Shown: positions 56,860 to 64,000 of the stretch, in pieces
How positions within the stretch are numbered: position 1 is the stretch's first letter
How the letters are laid out: each line of letters starts with the position of its first letter
Assembly: GCF_002879645.1 (NCBI RefSeq)
Contig: NZ_PNRE01000043.1
Coordinates: 1-64,000 of the forward strand
DNA from: Halomonas heilongjiangensis
Lineage (GTDB): Bacteria; Pseudomonadota; Gammaproteobacteria; Pseudomonadales; Halomonadaceae
Length of the DNA stretch: 64,000 nt
Direction of reading: 5' to 3'
Translations under genes and position numbers: made by a program
The notes under the pieces: model-generated
The model's database searches: none
Told to the model about the DNA's origin: nothing
The model's input: the letters and a program-made list of their open reading frames with translations, nothing else

Positions 56860-57177
56860 TTACTGGCCCAGCACCGCCATCTCTTGCAGGAAGGAGGCTT
56901 CGCTCCAGGGCTGGCCCTGGCGATCCTGGCTGTGGCGGGCGTTGAGCCCGGCCACCACCTCGTCGAGCGCGGTGGCGCCCTCCGCGAAGACCGCCTCCAG
57001 GGCCGCCACCAGGTCGAGCTCGAAGGGCTCCGGTGCCCGCTGACGGTTCTGCCAGACCCGGTTGTCGAAGCCGCCGGGGCGCTCGATATGACCCTGACCC
57101 GGCTCGGAGGAGGGGATGATGCGCGCCCAGGTCTTGAGCTCGGGGTTGTGATCGATGGGGAAATCGGATGCGGACAT
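56860..57177 (-). CDS. Small conserved protein of Rieske operons (recombinase-like HTH type)
   Basis: 105 residues from the ATG at 57177 (MSASDFPIDHNPELKTWARI). It contains GHIERPGGFDNRVWQNR and a C-terminal helical part, TALDEVVAGLNARHSQDRQG then PWSEASFLQEMAVLG, which looks like a short HTH of recombinase type. There are no cysteines and no signal peptide. It lies 5 bases after the ferredoxin and 40 before the oxygenase, so it was probably acquired as a structural or assembly partner rather than as a regulator. Function unknown. Confidence 0.7.
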   Translation of the reverse strand: MSASDFPIDHNPELKTWARIIPSSEPGQGHIERPGGFDNRVWQNRQRAPEPFELDLVAALEAVFAEGATALDEVVAGLNARHSQDRQGQPWSEASFLQEMAVLGQ

Positions 57178-57182
57178 GGTGC

Positions 57183-57500
57183 TCAGGCCTCTTCGGTGAC
57201 GTTCAGCTGGATGGCGTTGTCGATGATGCGCACCGGGTAGACGTGCAGGTCGCGATCGGCGGGTTCGCGCAGGCACTTGCCGGTCCTGATGTCGAACGTC
57301 GCCTCGTGGAGCGGGCACTCCACCTGGCCATCCTCGACGAACCCCTGGGAGAGCAACGCGTAGGCGTGGGGGCAGACGTCCTCGAGGGCGTAGTACTCGC
57401 CGTCCAGCACATAGACGCCGATCTCCTTGTCGCCCAGCTTGGCGGAGAAGGGGAAGTCTTCCTGAACCTGGTCGGTCTTGCAGACGGTGGTCCAACTCAT
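57183..57500 (-). CDS. Rieske-type ferredoxin
   Basis: 105 residues from the ATG at 57500; an earlier start adds six residues. Cluster ligands are C43-P-H45 and C62-P-L-H65 in the pattern C-x-H...C-x2-H. It carries electrons from the reductase at 53808 to the oxygenase at 55788. First gene of the operon behind operator copy C. Confidence 0.92.
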   Translation of the reverse strand: MSWTTVCKTDQVQEDFPFSAKLGDKEIGVYVLDGEYYALEDVCPHAYALLSQGFVEDGQVECPLHEATFDIRTGKCLREPADRDLHVYPVRIIDNAIQLNVTEEA

Positions 57501-57551
57501 AGGGGCTGTCCTCATCACGGGGTATGGGGGTCATCCATGAATCGAATCATA

Positions 57552-57613
57552 TTTGAAACATGATTTATTATTTGATCCTTTGGCGAGTATAGCCAAGCCG
57601 TCTCGCCTGTCAA
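57552..57613 (-). promoter_or_regulatory. Promoter plus operator copy C, upstream of the Rieske operon
   Basis: Minus strand: TTGACA (57608-57613), 16-base spacer, TATACT (57586-57591), then the same ATCAAATAATAAA core followed by GTTTCA (57552-57577). The operator ends about 50 bases before the ferredoxin ATG. The 57614-57716 stretch up to the GntR gene holds nothing else convincing. Confidence 0.78.
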
Positions 57614-57716
57614 TACTATATAGTATTGAGCGCGGTAATGCTCGAAGGTTCCGGCCGAGGTACGCCACCGGCAGGGCAAGGCAGGGTCAGGGAGGCATGG
57701 CGATGATCGGAGTGGA

Positions 57717-58493
57717 TCAGCGCGGCTCGGTGATCAGGGTGAGCCGGTAGTCGCTGGGCGGGATGTACATGATCTGCCAGGCCAGCACCCCGGCCTCGGC
57801 ATCCAGATAGCGGGTCTCCAGGCGCATACCCGGTGGCGGGGCCTCGGCGAGGTCCGGCACGATGGCCCGGGCCGCGGCCATGGGCAGGCGTCCCAGACTG
57901 ATCCGGTTCTCCGCCGTGCTGACCTCATGGCCCTGGGCCTGCAGCAGCGGCAGCACGCTCTCGTGCTCCAGGGCCTCGGCGGGCAGGTCGAGCAGCTCGC
58001 TGGCCACGTCGGCGCGCAGGTAGATCTCGGTGTAGCAGTCGAAGGCGCCATCGATACGATCCTGGCGCACCAGGTGCACATGGCCCGCCTCGCACTCACC
58101 GAGCACCTCGATCCAGGCCCCTCGGCGCTGCAACATTTCGCGCTTGATCAGGCGGATGAAGACCATCCGGACACGGGTGCCATCCGGACGCAGGAAGCCA
58201 AAGGCGGGGGTGGCGATCTCGCGACGGTGGTTGCCGTCGGCGACGAAGGTGCCGAGCCGCCTCCGGCGATACAACTCACCGCTCTCGACCAGGTCGCGCA
58301 GCGCCTTCTGCACGGTGCCCAGGCTCAGCGGCAGGGCCGCGGCCAGCTCCTGCTCGGTGGGCAGGCGGGTGCCCTCGGCCAATTCGCCCTCGACGATCAG
58401 CTCGATCAGGGCATCGCGCAGACAGAGGTACTTGGGGGTACGGGGCGAGTCTTCGAGGTGTCGGGCGACACGCTCGGCAAGCAGGGTCAACAC
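57717..58493 (-). CDS. GntR-family regulator with UTRA ligand domain (HutC type)
   Basis: 258 residues. The N-terminal winged HTH shows EGTRLPTEQELAAALPLSLG and the GntR turn TVQKALRDLVESGELYRRRR; the C-terminal UTRA domain (about 90-250) includes the LVRQDRIDGAFDCYTEIYLR segment. These proteins sense small metabolites. It is transcribed towards the Rieske operon but 216 bases and operator copy C separate them. It may control nearby catabolic genes. Confidence 0.86.
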   Translation of the reverse strand: MLTLLAERVARHLEDSPRTPKYLCLRDALIELIVEGELAEGTRLPTEQELAAALPLSLGTVQKALRDLVESGELYRRRRLGTFVADGNHRREIATPAFGFLRPDGTRVRMVFIRLIKREMLQRRGAWIEVLGECEAGHVHLVRQDRIDGAFDCYTEIYLRADVASELLDLPAEALEHESVLPLLQAQGHEVSTAENRISLGRLPMAAARAIVPDLAEAPPPGMRLETRYLDAEAGVLAWQIMYIPPSDYRLTLITEPR

Positions 58494-58575
58494 GGCGACG
58501 CCTTGGCCTGGACATGGGAGTGCCAGTCTAACCGCAATCGTGTATTAGCGCCCATGCATGCCGGCACGGGCCTGC

Positions 58576-59031
58576 CTACCCGGACTCGTCGCTCGCGGCC
58601 GGTGGCATCCGCCGCTCGAAGGCCTCGGCATTGGGGCAGAAACCGAGGCACTCCTCCCGCGACGCCCGGTGACGCATGGCCAGCCAGCAGGTTCCCACCC
58701 TCGCACAGGTATTGCAGGTGGTGCGCAGGGCGTGGATGGCCGGGTCCTTGGCGAGGGCCGCCGGCGGGAGCCCGAAGCGCTCCATCATCGGCGGCATCAG
58801 GGTATCGGTAGGCCGAAAGCCCGGGATCTCGCCGGCGGCCAGGCTGCGCGCCAGCGCCTGCTCCAGGGAGCGGCTCATCGGCTGTGACAGGTCATGGATC
58901 AGCACACTCAGCGCTCTCGGGGCACAGCACTTGAGTTCGAGCAGGGCACGCTGGCCCTCGAGGTAGTCGCTGATGCGCTCCTTGCCGGCGGACGGGGACG
59001 TGGGGTCGATGGGGTGCACGGGGGAGGTCAT
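58576..59031 (-). CDS. Cysteine-rich protein of the DUF6455 type, copy 1
   Basis: 151 residues from the ATG at 59031 preceded by GAGGAGAG. The C-terminus holds five regularly spaced cysteines: C-x2-C-x5-C in CNTCARVGTCWLAMRH, then C-x3-C in ECLGFCPNAEAFERR. This suggests a metal or Fe-S site. A second gene at 62879 has the same five-Cys pattern. A box resembling an FNR/Anr site lies about 64 bases upstream (59089-59102). Family assignment by Cys pattern; function unknown. Confidence 0.65.
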   Translation of the reverse strand: MTSPVHPIDPTSPSAGKERISDYLEGQRALLELKCCAPRALSVLIHDLSQPMSRSLEQALARSLAAGEIPGFRPTDTLMPPMMERFGLPPAALAKDPAIHALRTTCNTCARVGTCWLAMRHRASREECLGFCPNAEAFERRMPPAASDESG

Positions 59032-59088
59032 CAGCGCTCTCCTCTGCCGATTCATTCCTCAGTATCGCCCGCCCGTCCTTCCTCCGCC

Positions 59089-59102
59089 TTGACCGATATC
59101 AT
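59089..59102 (-). promoter_or_regulatory. FNR/Anr-like box upstream of the cysteine-rich copy 1
   Basis: TTGAC (59089-59093), CGAT, ATCAT (59098-59102) matches the FNR consensus TTGAT-N4-ATCAA at 8 of 10 positions. Its centre lies 64 bases before the ATG at 59031, close to the 67 bases for copy 2. Confidence 0.55.
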
Positions 59103-59179
59103 GCCGGACGCAGGCGAAGCGAGCACTCGCCCGGGCGGGTGCCCGCGAGGCCCCGGCCAGCGGCGCGACGTGCCGGGCG

Positions 59180-59383
59180 TCAGCCGGTGGCGGTCTCGGT
59201 GCCGCGCCGCGCCTCCTCGATGGCGGCCATCACCTGAGCGACATCGGGCACCCGATGCGCCAGCGCCAGCGCCAGTTGGGCGAGGAACAGGCGCTCCTGC
59301 GCCTCGGGCAGGGCATCCAGGGTGGTGGCCAGTTGCTCGTAGACCCTCTCCAGGTCGGCGAAGGGCAGTGTCGGTGTGGTCAT
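59180..59383 (-). CDS. DUF2783-like small protein, second MhaB-type component
   Basis: 67 residues from the ATG at 59383, 8 bases after GGAGGAG; an ATG two codons earlier overlaps the ribosome site. Aligned by eye with the DUF2783 protein at 32538, the helices FADLERVYEQLATTLDALPE and LFLAQLALALAHRV line up with their counterparts, although identity is low. It directly follows an FAD hydroxylase similar to the one at 30803, so this is the same pairing a second time. Confidence 0.7.
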   Translation of the reverse strand: MTTPTLPFADLERVYEQLATTLDALPEAQERLFLAQLALALAHRVPDVAQVMAAIEEARRGTETATG

Positions 59384-59385
59384 GA

Positions 59386-61071
59386 TCATTCTCCTCCCAG
59401 GGCGGTCACCAGGGCCGCCTCGAGGGCGGCGGGGTCGAGGGTCTTGAAGCGCGCCACCACATGGCGGTCCGGGCGCACCAGATAGGCCGTACCGTTCGTG
59501 GCCCCATAGGCGGCGAAGTGATCGCCGTCGGGGTCCGGCAGGATGGGGCCCGGGCCCTCCTCAGCCGCCTGGCGGCTGAGGGTCACGACCGTGAACTCGG
59601 GGTCGCGGGCCCGCAGGTCCATCAGGCGCTCGTCCAGGTCGTCCGGCAGGCGGCCGTCCTCGCTGAACAGCAACAGGGTGAAGCCCGTGCCCAGGTGGTC
59701 GAGCAGTAAGTCGTCTTCGCCCAGCCGGCGGTTGATCAGCGGTGCACCGGGCACGGGGCCGGCAGCGAAGGTGTCGCTGTCGGCCAGGGTCAGGGGGCTC
59801 TCGGCATAGGTATAGGGGGTGACCTGGCGCGGGTCGGCGAAGGAGCTGGCGTAGTCGTGGTGCACGGCCAGCGACAGGGCGGCGTCGCGCATCAGCCGGT
59901 AACCGCGACTCGGCGGCGTCATGAAGCGGGTGCTCCTGCCGGCATTGGCGAACACGTCCAGGGTGGCGCCACGGCGCTCCGGCGTGTAGCTGTCGAGCAA
60001 CCAGTCCGGGGCCTGCCCCTGGAGCACCCGGGCCAGCTTCCAGCCGGCGTTGACTGCATCGGCCAGGCCATTGTTGAGCCCGCGAACGCCGAAGATCGGC
60101 ACCAGGTGGGCGCTGTCACCGATGAACAGCACCCGGCCATGGCGATAGTCGTCGAGCGCCAGGGTGTGGGCCTTGTAGAGGCTCCACCACTCCAGCTCCC
60201 AGTCGCCCTCTTCGCCGAGCATCGCGATGATGGTGGCGACCCGCTCGCGGATGTTGGCCTCCTCCACCGCCTGCTCGGGATCCTCGTCGGGGCCGAGCTG
60301 GTAGTCGATGCGCCAGATGTCGTCGGGTTGCTTGTGCACCAGGAGGGTGGAGTCGGGCAGCGCCGAGGAGTGGAAGAAGGCGCGGCGCTCGGTGGGGAAG
60401 TCCGATTTCATTCGCACGTCGGCGATCACGTAGCGTCCCTCGTAGGCCTCGCCGTGCAGCGACAGGCCGAAGGCCTTGCGCACCACGCTGCGCGCCCCGT
60501 CGGCGGCCAGCAGGTAGTCGGCCTCGAGCCGGTAGTCGCCCTCCGGCGTGGTCACCTCCAGGGTCACGCCCCGGTCGTCCTGGCTGACACCGGTCACCGC
60601 GCTCTGCCAGCGCAGCTCGACGAGGTCGCTCTCCTCGGCCTTGTCGATCAGGAACTGCTCGATGTACTGCTGCTGCAGGTTGACCATCGGGTAGAAGCGC
60701 TCCTGGTCGGAATGCGGCATCTCGAAGCGATAGATCTCGCGGTCGCGGAAATAGGTGCGGCCCCGGGTCCAGCCCAGCCCCTTGGCGGTGAAGCGTTCGT
60801 CGACGCCGAGCTGCTGGAGGATCTCGAGGCTGTGGCGGGAGATGCAGATCGCCCGGGAGCCGTCGTTGACGGTGGCCTTGTCGTCGAGCACCACCGATTC
60901 GATGCCGTGGCGGGCCAGCTCCAGGGCGGCGGTCACGCCCACCGGGCCGGCGCCGACGATGGCCACGCGGTGGCGTAGGGTCTGGCCGTTGAGCTCCGGG
61001 GGGCGAACGAACGGGAAGTGTGGATAATCGAAATAGAGCGAGTCGGTCTCGGCGCGTCCGGCGGGTCGCAT
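59386..61071 (-). CDS. FAD-dependent aromatic hydroxylase, second MhaA-like enzyme
   Basis: 561 residues from the ATG at 61071 with AGGAG 8 bases upstream. It shares the layout of the copy at 30803: RPPEL then VAIVGAGPVGVTAALELARH, VLDDKATVNDGSRAICISRH and VLFIGDSAHLVPIFGVRGLN. The C-terminal thioredoxin-like part of this family is also present. It forms a unit with the small protein following it, and is divergent from a LuxR-type regulator. The substrate probably differs from that of the first pair. The alternative start at 61110 lacks an RBS. Confidence 0.83.
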   Translation of the reverse strand: MRPAGRAETDSLYFDYPHFPFVRPPELNGQTLRHRVAIVGAGPVGVTAALELARHGIESVVLDDKATVNDGSRAICISRHSLEILQQLGVDERFTAKGLGWTRGRTYFRDREIYRFEMPHSDQERFYPMVNLQQQYIEQFLIDKAEESDLVELRWQSAVTGVSQDDRGVTLEVTTPEGDYRLEADYLLAADGARSVVRKAFGLSLHGEAYEGRYVIADVRMKSDFPTERRAFFHSSALPDSTLLVHKQPDDIWRIDYQLGPDEDPEQAVEEANIRERVATIIAMLGEEGDWELEWWSLYKAHTLALDDYRHGRVLFIGDSAHLVPIFGVRGLNNGLADAVNAGWKLARVLQGQAPDWLLDSYTPERRGATLDVFANAGRSTRFMTPPSRGYRLMRDAALSLAVHHDYASSFADPRQVTPYTYAESPLTLADSDTFAAGPVPGAPLINRRLGEDDLLLDHLGTGFTLLLFSEDGRLPDDLDERLMDLRARDPEFTVVTLSRQAAEEGPGPILPDPDGDHFAAYGATNGTAYLVRPDRHVVARFKTLDPAALEAALVTALGGE

Positions 61072-61191
61072 GGGGCGGGCTCCTGTTATGGTTGTCGGAT
61101 CAGCTATCACTCAGCATATCCCGCCGCGAGCCCCATGCCTGTCCCGTAAAAGCCGGGACAAGTGACGGCTGCACTGCCCAGGAGAGATCGC

Positions 61192-61962
61192 ATGACCGCC
61201 CCTCGCCCCCCGTCGGACTGGCCCGCCCTGATGGCCTCCGTGGCCGCCTGCATCGAGGCCCTGGGCGATCCGGCCTTCGAGACCCACCTGCTGGCGCTGC
61301 TGCGTGACACGGCGCGCATCGAGCAGTGCATGATCTTCGCCTACGACGACGAGGACGGGGTCGACTGCCTGCTGGCCGCCAACGAGCGCCAGCCGCGCAT
61401 CGCCGGACGCCTGGCCCGGCTCTATACCGATGGCCTGTTCCGCCAGGATCCCAACTACCGAGGGCTGCGCCAGGCCAGCGACGATGCCCCCCGGGTGGGG
61501 CTCGCCCCGATGCGGGCCGAGGAGATGCCACCGGCCTACCGCGGCCACCTGTTCGCCTTCCCCGACCTGGTGGACAAGGTTGCCCTGACCGTCCGCGAGG
61601 CCGAGGTCGCCTATACCCTCAACCTCTATCGCGGCCGCGATACCGGCGCCTTCTCGACGGCCGACCTGGCCGGCCTGGACGCCATGGCACCGCTGCTCGC
61701 CAGCCTGACACGCCGCCACTACGCGACCGCCCGCCCCGTCTCCCAGCAGCCCAGCGCCGAGGAGGCCGCCGTGCTCGCCCCGCTCTCGGAGCGCGAACGC
61801 CAGCTCTGCCTCTTCCTCCTGCGCGGCCACACCCTCAAGACCGCCGCCCGTGAACTGGATGTTGCCCTGTCCACCGCCGAGACCTACCGCAAGCGCGCCT
61901 ACGCCAAGCTCGGCGTGCCCTCCAAGGCGCGGCTGGTGGCGCTGTGTCGGCGCAACGCCTGA
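61192..61962 (+). CDS. LuxR-family transcriptional regulator
   Basis: 256 residues from the ATG at 61192 with GGAGAGATC upstream. The C-terminal HTH is clear: LSERERQLCLFLLRGHTLKT, then ARELDVALSTAETYRKRAYA KL-type helices. The N-terminal 180 residues show no receiver domain, no autoinducer-binding signature and no recognisable sensor motif. It diverges from the second hydroxylase pair over a 120-base gap, so it probably controls that pair. Confidence 0.85.
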   Translation: MTAPRPPSDWPALMASVAACIEALGDPAFETHLLALLRDTARIEQCMIFAYDDEDGVDCLLAANERQPRIAGRLARLYTDGLFRQDPNYRGLRQASDDAPRVGLAPMRAEEMPPAYRGHLFAFPDLVDKVALTVREAEVAYTLNLYRGRDTGAFSTADLAGLDAMAPLLASLTRRHYATARPVSQQPSAEEAAVLAPLSERERQLCLFLLRGHTLKTAARELDVALSTAETYRKRAYAKLGVPSKARLVALCRRNA

Positions 61963-62103
61963 AGCAGGGCGGGTTACCGCTGCCCCTGGTGGTGATGCCA
62001 AAGCGAGAAATTGGCGGCGAAAACCTGCGCTATAAACGGGATGGTCGCACCCGAGAATCCGTGACAATCGAGGCGAGCCAATGGCCATCCTCGGGGGGCG
62101 ACC

Positions 62104-62760
62104 ATGCCCAAGTCCCTGTCAGTGGTGCTGACCGCCACCCTGCTGCTGATCGCGACGAGCACGCAGGCCGGCCTGCATGGCCATGCACCCTGGGTCGCGA
62201 GCGTTACTACGGCGACCGAGAGATCGGGCTCGCTATGGTCCGAGTTGGCTGCCATCGAGTTCCCCGCGGTGGCTCCTGAAGAGGTCTGGGTACGCATCGA
62301 CCTGAAGCGGCGCGAACTGGCGCTGTTCCAGGGCGAGCAACGCATTCTGACGATCCCTTACCTGGCGTTTGGTACGGCCGGGGCCAACCGTATCCGCCTG
62401 CAAGGCAGCCGCCAGACGCCGATCGGTGACTTTCGCATCGACAGGATCAATCGCCAGAGTCGCTTCAGGCTGTTCTTCGGGATCGATTACCCGACCCCGG
62501 AAATCGCTCACGAGGCCTGGCAGAGCGGCATTCTCAGCGATCAGGACTACCACGATTACCGCAGCTACCGGCGCCGGAACGGCCGTACCCCGGCCCATAC
62601 CCCGCTGGGCGGCCACATCGGCATTCACGGCCTCGGCAATCGCCCTGCCAGCCTCCATCAGATTCGCGACTGGACCGAGGGCTGCATTGCCGTCACCAAC
62701 ACGGAAATCCAGATGCTGGAGCGCTGGTTGGATGTCGGCACGCTGGTGGTGATCCACTGA
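62104..62760 (+). CDS. L,D-transpeptidase (YkuD domain), exported
   Basis: 218 residues with a signal peptide (LTATLLLIATSTQAG, cleavage about residue 22). The YkuD domain runs from VWVRIDLKRRELALFQGEQR to the end, with the catalytic H-x-n-C pattern HIGIHGLG and TEGCIAVTN, where Cys is the nucleophile. TPIGDFRIDRIN is the usual YkuD motif. Such enzymes make 3-3 cross-links or attach lipoproteins to peptidoglycan in the periplasm. It lies 140 bases after luxR and is probably independent. Confidence 0.88.
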   Translation: MPKSLSVVLTATLLLIATSTQAGLHGHAPWVASVTTATERSGSLWSELAAIEFPAVAPEEVWVRIDLKRRELALFQGEQRILTIPYLAFGTAGANRIRLQGSRQTPIGDFRIDRINRQSRFRLFFGIDYPTPEIAHEAWQSGILSDQDYHDYRSYRRRNGRTPAHTPLGGHIGIHGLGNRPASLHQIRDWTEGCIAVTNTEIQMLERWLDVGTLVVIH

Positions 62761-62878
62761 TCGGCCCGGCGTTGGTCAGACACCAATACCGCTTCCACTT
62801 GCGTCAGGATCCGTTCGGGCCCGAGGACCTGGCGGCCCCCGAGCCCCGGACGGATCTCGGCCATGGCGTGCTGCCGGC

Positions 62879-63313
62879 TCAGGCCACGGCCGCCCGGTCG
62901 AACGCCTCGGCGTTGGGGCAGAAGCCACGACACTCCTCGACGCCGGCATCGCGGCGCATGGCGCGCCAGCAGTGGCCGGCCACTGGGCAGGCGTTGCAGG
63001 TCCGGCGCATCGCCCGAACGTCGCCGTCCTCGGCTATGCGCGAGGCCTCGAGGCCGAAGCGCTGCATCATCACCGGCATCAGGGTCTCGGCGGGCACGAA
63101 GGCCAGGTAGGCCCCCTGGTTCATCTGCCTGGCCACTTCACGCTCGAAAATGGCATCCAGCGGCGCCCCGAGGTCGTTGATCAGCTCCTCGAAGGTCAGG
63201 GACGCCTCGTTCTGCATGTCCCTGACCAGTTGGGGAGTGGACACCCGGTAGCAGTGCTCGCCGAGGCGCTCCCACCAGGACGTGCGGCGTTGGGTGATGT
63301 CGGTATGGGCCAT
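62879..63313 (-). CDS. Cysteine-rich protein of the DUF6455 type, copy 2
   Basis: 144 residues. The C-terminal cysteine array repeats copy 1: CNACPVAGHCWRAMRR then ECRGFCPNAEAFDR, with the same spacing. The middle segment, AETLMPVMMQRFGLEASRIA, also matches the other copy (DTLMPPMMERFGLPPAALA). Both are probably cytoplasmic metal- or Fe-S-binding proteins. An FNR/Anr-type site lies 67 bases upstream of its ATG. It is divergent from pyrB. Function unknown. Confidence 0.65.
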   Translation of the reverse strand: MAHTDITQRRTSWWERLGEHCYRVSTPQLVRDMQNEASLTFEELINDLGAPLDAIFEREVARQMNQGAYLAFVPAETLMPVMMQRFGLEASRIAEDGDVRAMRRTCNACPVAGHCWRAMRRDAGVEECRGFCPNAEAFDRAAVA

Positions 63314-63373
63314 GGGTCGGTCTCCCTTGATGGCGATTCGACGAGAGTATCGCCCGCGCGGGGATGGCCTGCC

Positions 63374-63405
63374 TTGACCCGGATCAACATAGTTTCATTT
63401 GAAAC
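63374..63405 (-). promoter_or_regulatory. FNR/Anr box and adjacent GTTTCA dyad upstream of cysteine-rich copy 2
   Basis: TTGAC-CCGG-ATCAA (63374-63387) matches the FNR consensus at 9 of 10 positions. A separate dyad GTTTCA-TT-TGAAAC (63392-63405) lies next to it and resembles half-sites of the IclR-type operators elsewhere in the window. Both lie in the pyrB/cysteine-rich-gene divergent region (63314-63500). Confidence 0.6.
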
Positions 63406-63500
63406 GCAATCGTCCGCACGGCGGGTAGCTCGTGAAGCGAGCGCCCCGGGGGGTTACACTAGCGCCCAGTCCCGTTCCCCGCTGCCAGCCGAGGCCCTCG

Positions 63501-64000
63501 ATGAGTTCCCACCTGCTCTCCGTCGATTCCCTGTCCCGCGACCATGTCGATCACCTGCTGCGGGTCGCCGCGCGCATGGAGCCCATCGCCCAGCGCCGAC
63601 AGGTCACCCGGGTACTGGAGGGCGCCGTGCTAGGCAACCTCTTCTTCGAGGCCAGCACCCGCACCCGGGTCAGCTTCCATGCGGCCTTCTGCCGGCTGGG
63701 CGGCAGCGTCTGCGACACCACCGGCTTCACCTTCTCCTCCATGGCCAAGGGTGAGTCGCTCTACGACACCAGCCGGGTGATGAGCGGCTACTGCGACGCC
63801 ATCGTGATGCGCCACCCGGAGCAGGGGTCGGTGGCGGAGTTCGCCGCGGCGACCCATGTGCCGGTGATCAACGGCGGCGACGGCCCCGGCGAACACCCCA
63901 GTCAGGCGCTGCTCGACCTCTACACCATCGACAAGGAGTTCACCCGACTCGGCAAGCCGCTGGCCGGCGCCCACGTGCTGCTCACCGGCGACCTCAAGTA
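63501..64000 (+). CDS. pyrB: Aspartate carbamoyltransferase catalytic subunit, 5' part
   Basis: 166 residues are seen before the window ends, starting MSSHLLSVDSLSRDHVDHLL. The carbamoyl phosphate motif FFEASTRTRVSFHAAF is intact, and the Lys in SSMAKGESLYDT and MRHPEQGSV region are also normal. It joins aspartate and carbamoyl phosphate in pyrimidine synthesis. The C-terminal half is missing, so subunit type cannot be judged. Confidence 0.93.
   Translation, partial: MSSHLLSVDSLSRDHVDHLLRVAARMEPIAQRRQVTRVLEGAVLGNLFFEASTRTRVSFHAAFCRLGGSVCDTTGFTFSSMAKGESLYDTSRVMSGYCDAIVMRHPEQGSVAEFAAATHVPVINGGDGPGEHPSQALLDLYTIDKEFTRLGKPLAGAHVLLTGDLK

Overview
The window is G+C-rich (roughly two thirds G+C by eye), with dense, tightly overlapping operons and TRAP-type uptake systems. 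It looks like a chromosomal segment of a halophilic or marine gammaproteobacterium, most likely Halomonadaceae (inference from gene content and order; no rRNA was available to confirm it). I see no rRNA, tRNA, CRISPR array, intact insertion sequence or integrase.

Layout. (1) 1-15361, minus strand: a type VI secretion (T6SS) operon in the order tssB-tssC-tssE-tssF-tssG-tagH-tssJ-tssK-tssL-clpV-vasH-tagO-tssA. This is the gene order of the large Vibrio cholerae cluster; tssM would be expected just beyond the left edge. (2) 15970-20587: housekeeping genes, xseB-ispA-dxs (minus) and serA (plus) with a clear terminator. (3) 20712-23440: a DMT permease, an enoyl-CoA hydratase-like protein and an IclR regulator. 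(4) About 23.56-25.81 kb: a visibly lower-G+C patch with fmdB and a glutamine synthetase, ending in two decayed gene fragments (the ychF 3' end and a piece of a TRAP dctM). (5) 25882-37330: a MarR regulator and TRAP transporter facing a plus-strand operon for a metallo-beta-lactamase-fold protein, a two-component flavin hydroxylase resembling 3-hydroxyphenylacetate 6-hydroxylase (MhaAB), homogentisate dioxygenase, fumarylacetoacetase, maleylacetoacetate isomerase and an MFS exporter. (6) 37525-58493, minus strand: a large aromatic catabolic region. It has a Rieske oxygenase with ferredoxin and reductase, dehydrogenases, a NicC-like flavin monooxygenase, a second TRAP transporter, a sulfatase, an IclR regulator, an extradiol dioxygenase, a cupin, an alpha/beta hydrolase, an unusual SDR, an aspartate-dehydrogenase-like protein, an ALDH, a ThDP enzyme, a porin, and a GntR regulator at the end. 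(7) 58576-63313: a second MhaAB-like pair with a divergent LuxR regulator, an L,D-transpeptidase, and two paralogous cysteine-rich proteins. (8) 63501-64000: the start of pyrB.

How it fits together. Region 5 reads as uptake of a hydroxyphenylacetate-like acid, hydroxylation to homogentisate, and cleavage to fumarate plus acetoacetate. Region 6 reads as ring activation by the Rieske system or the flavin monooxygenase, followed by extradiol ring cleavage. It lacks the usual hydratase and aldolase of meta-cleavage pathways and carries ThDP, ALDH and AspDH-like enzymes instead, so its lower pathway is probably non-canonical. Three separate minus-strand transcription units in region 6 carry nearly the same operator just downstream of a sigma-70 promoter, which suggests one regulon, probably under the local IclR protein. 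Two cysteine-rich paralogues in region 7 each have an FNR/Anr-like box at almost the same distance from the start codon.
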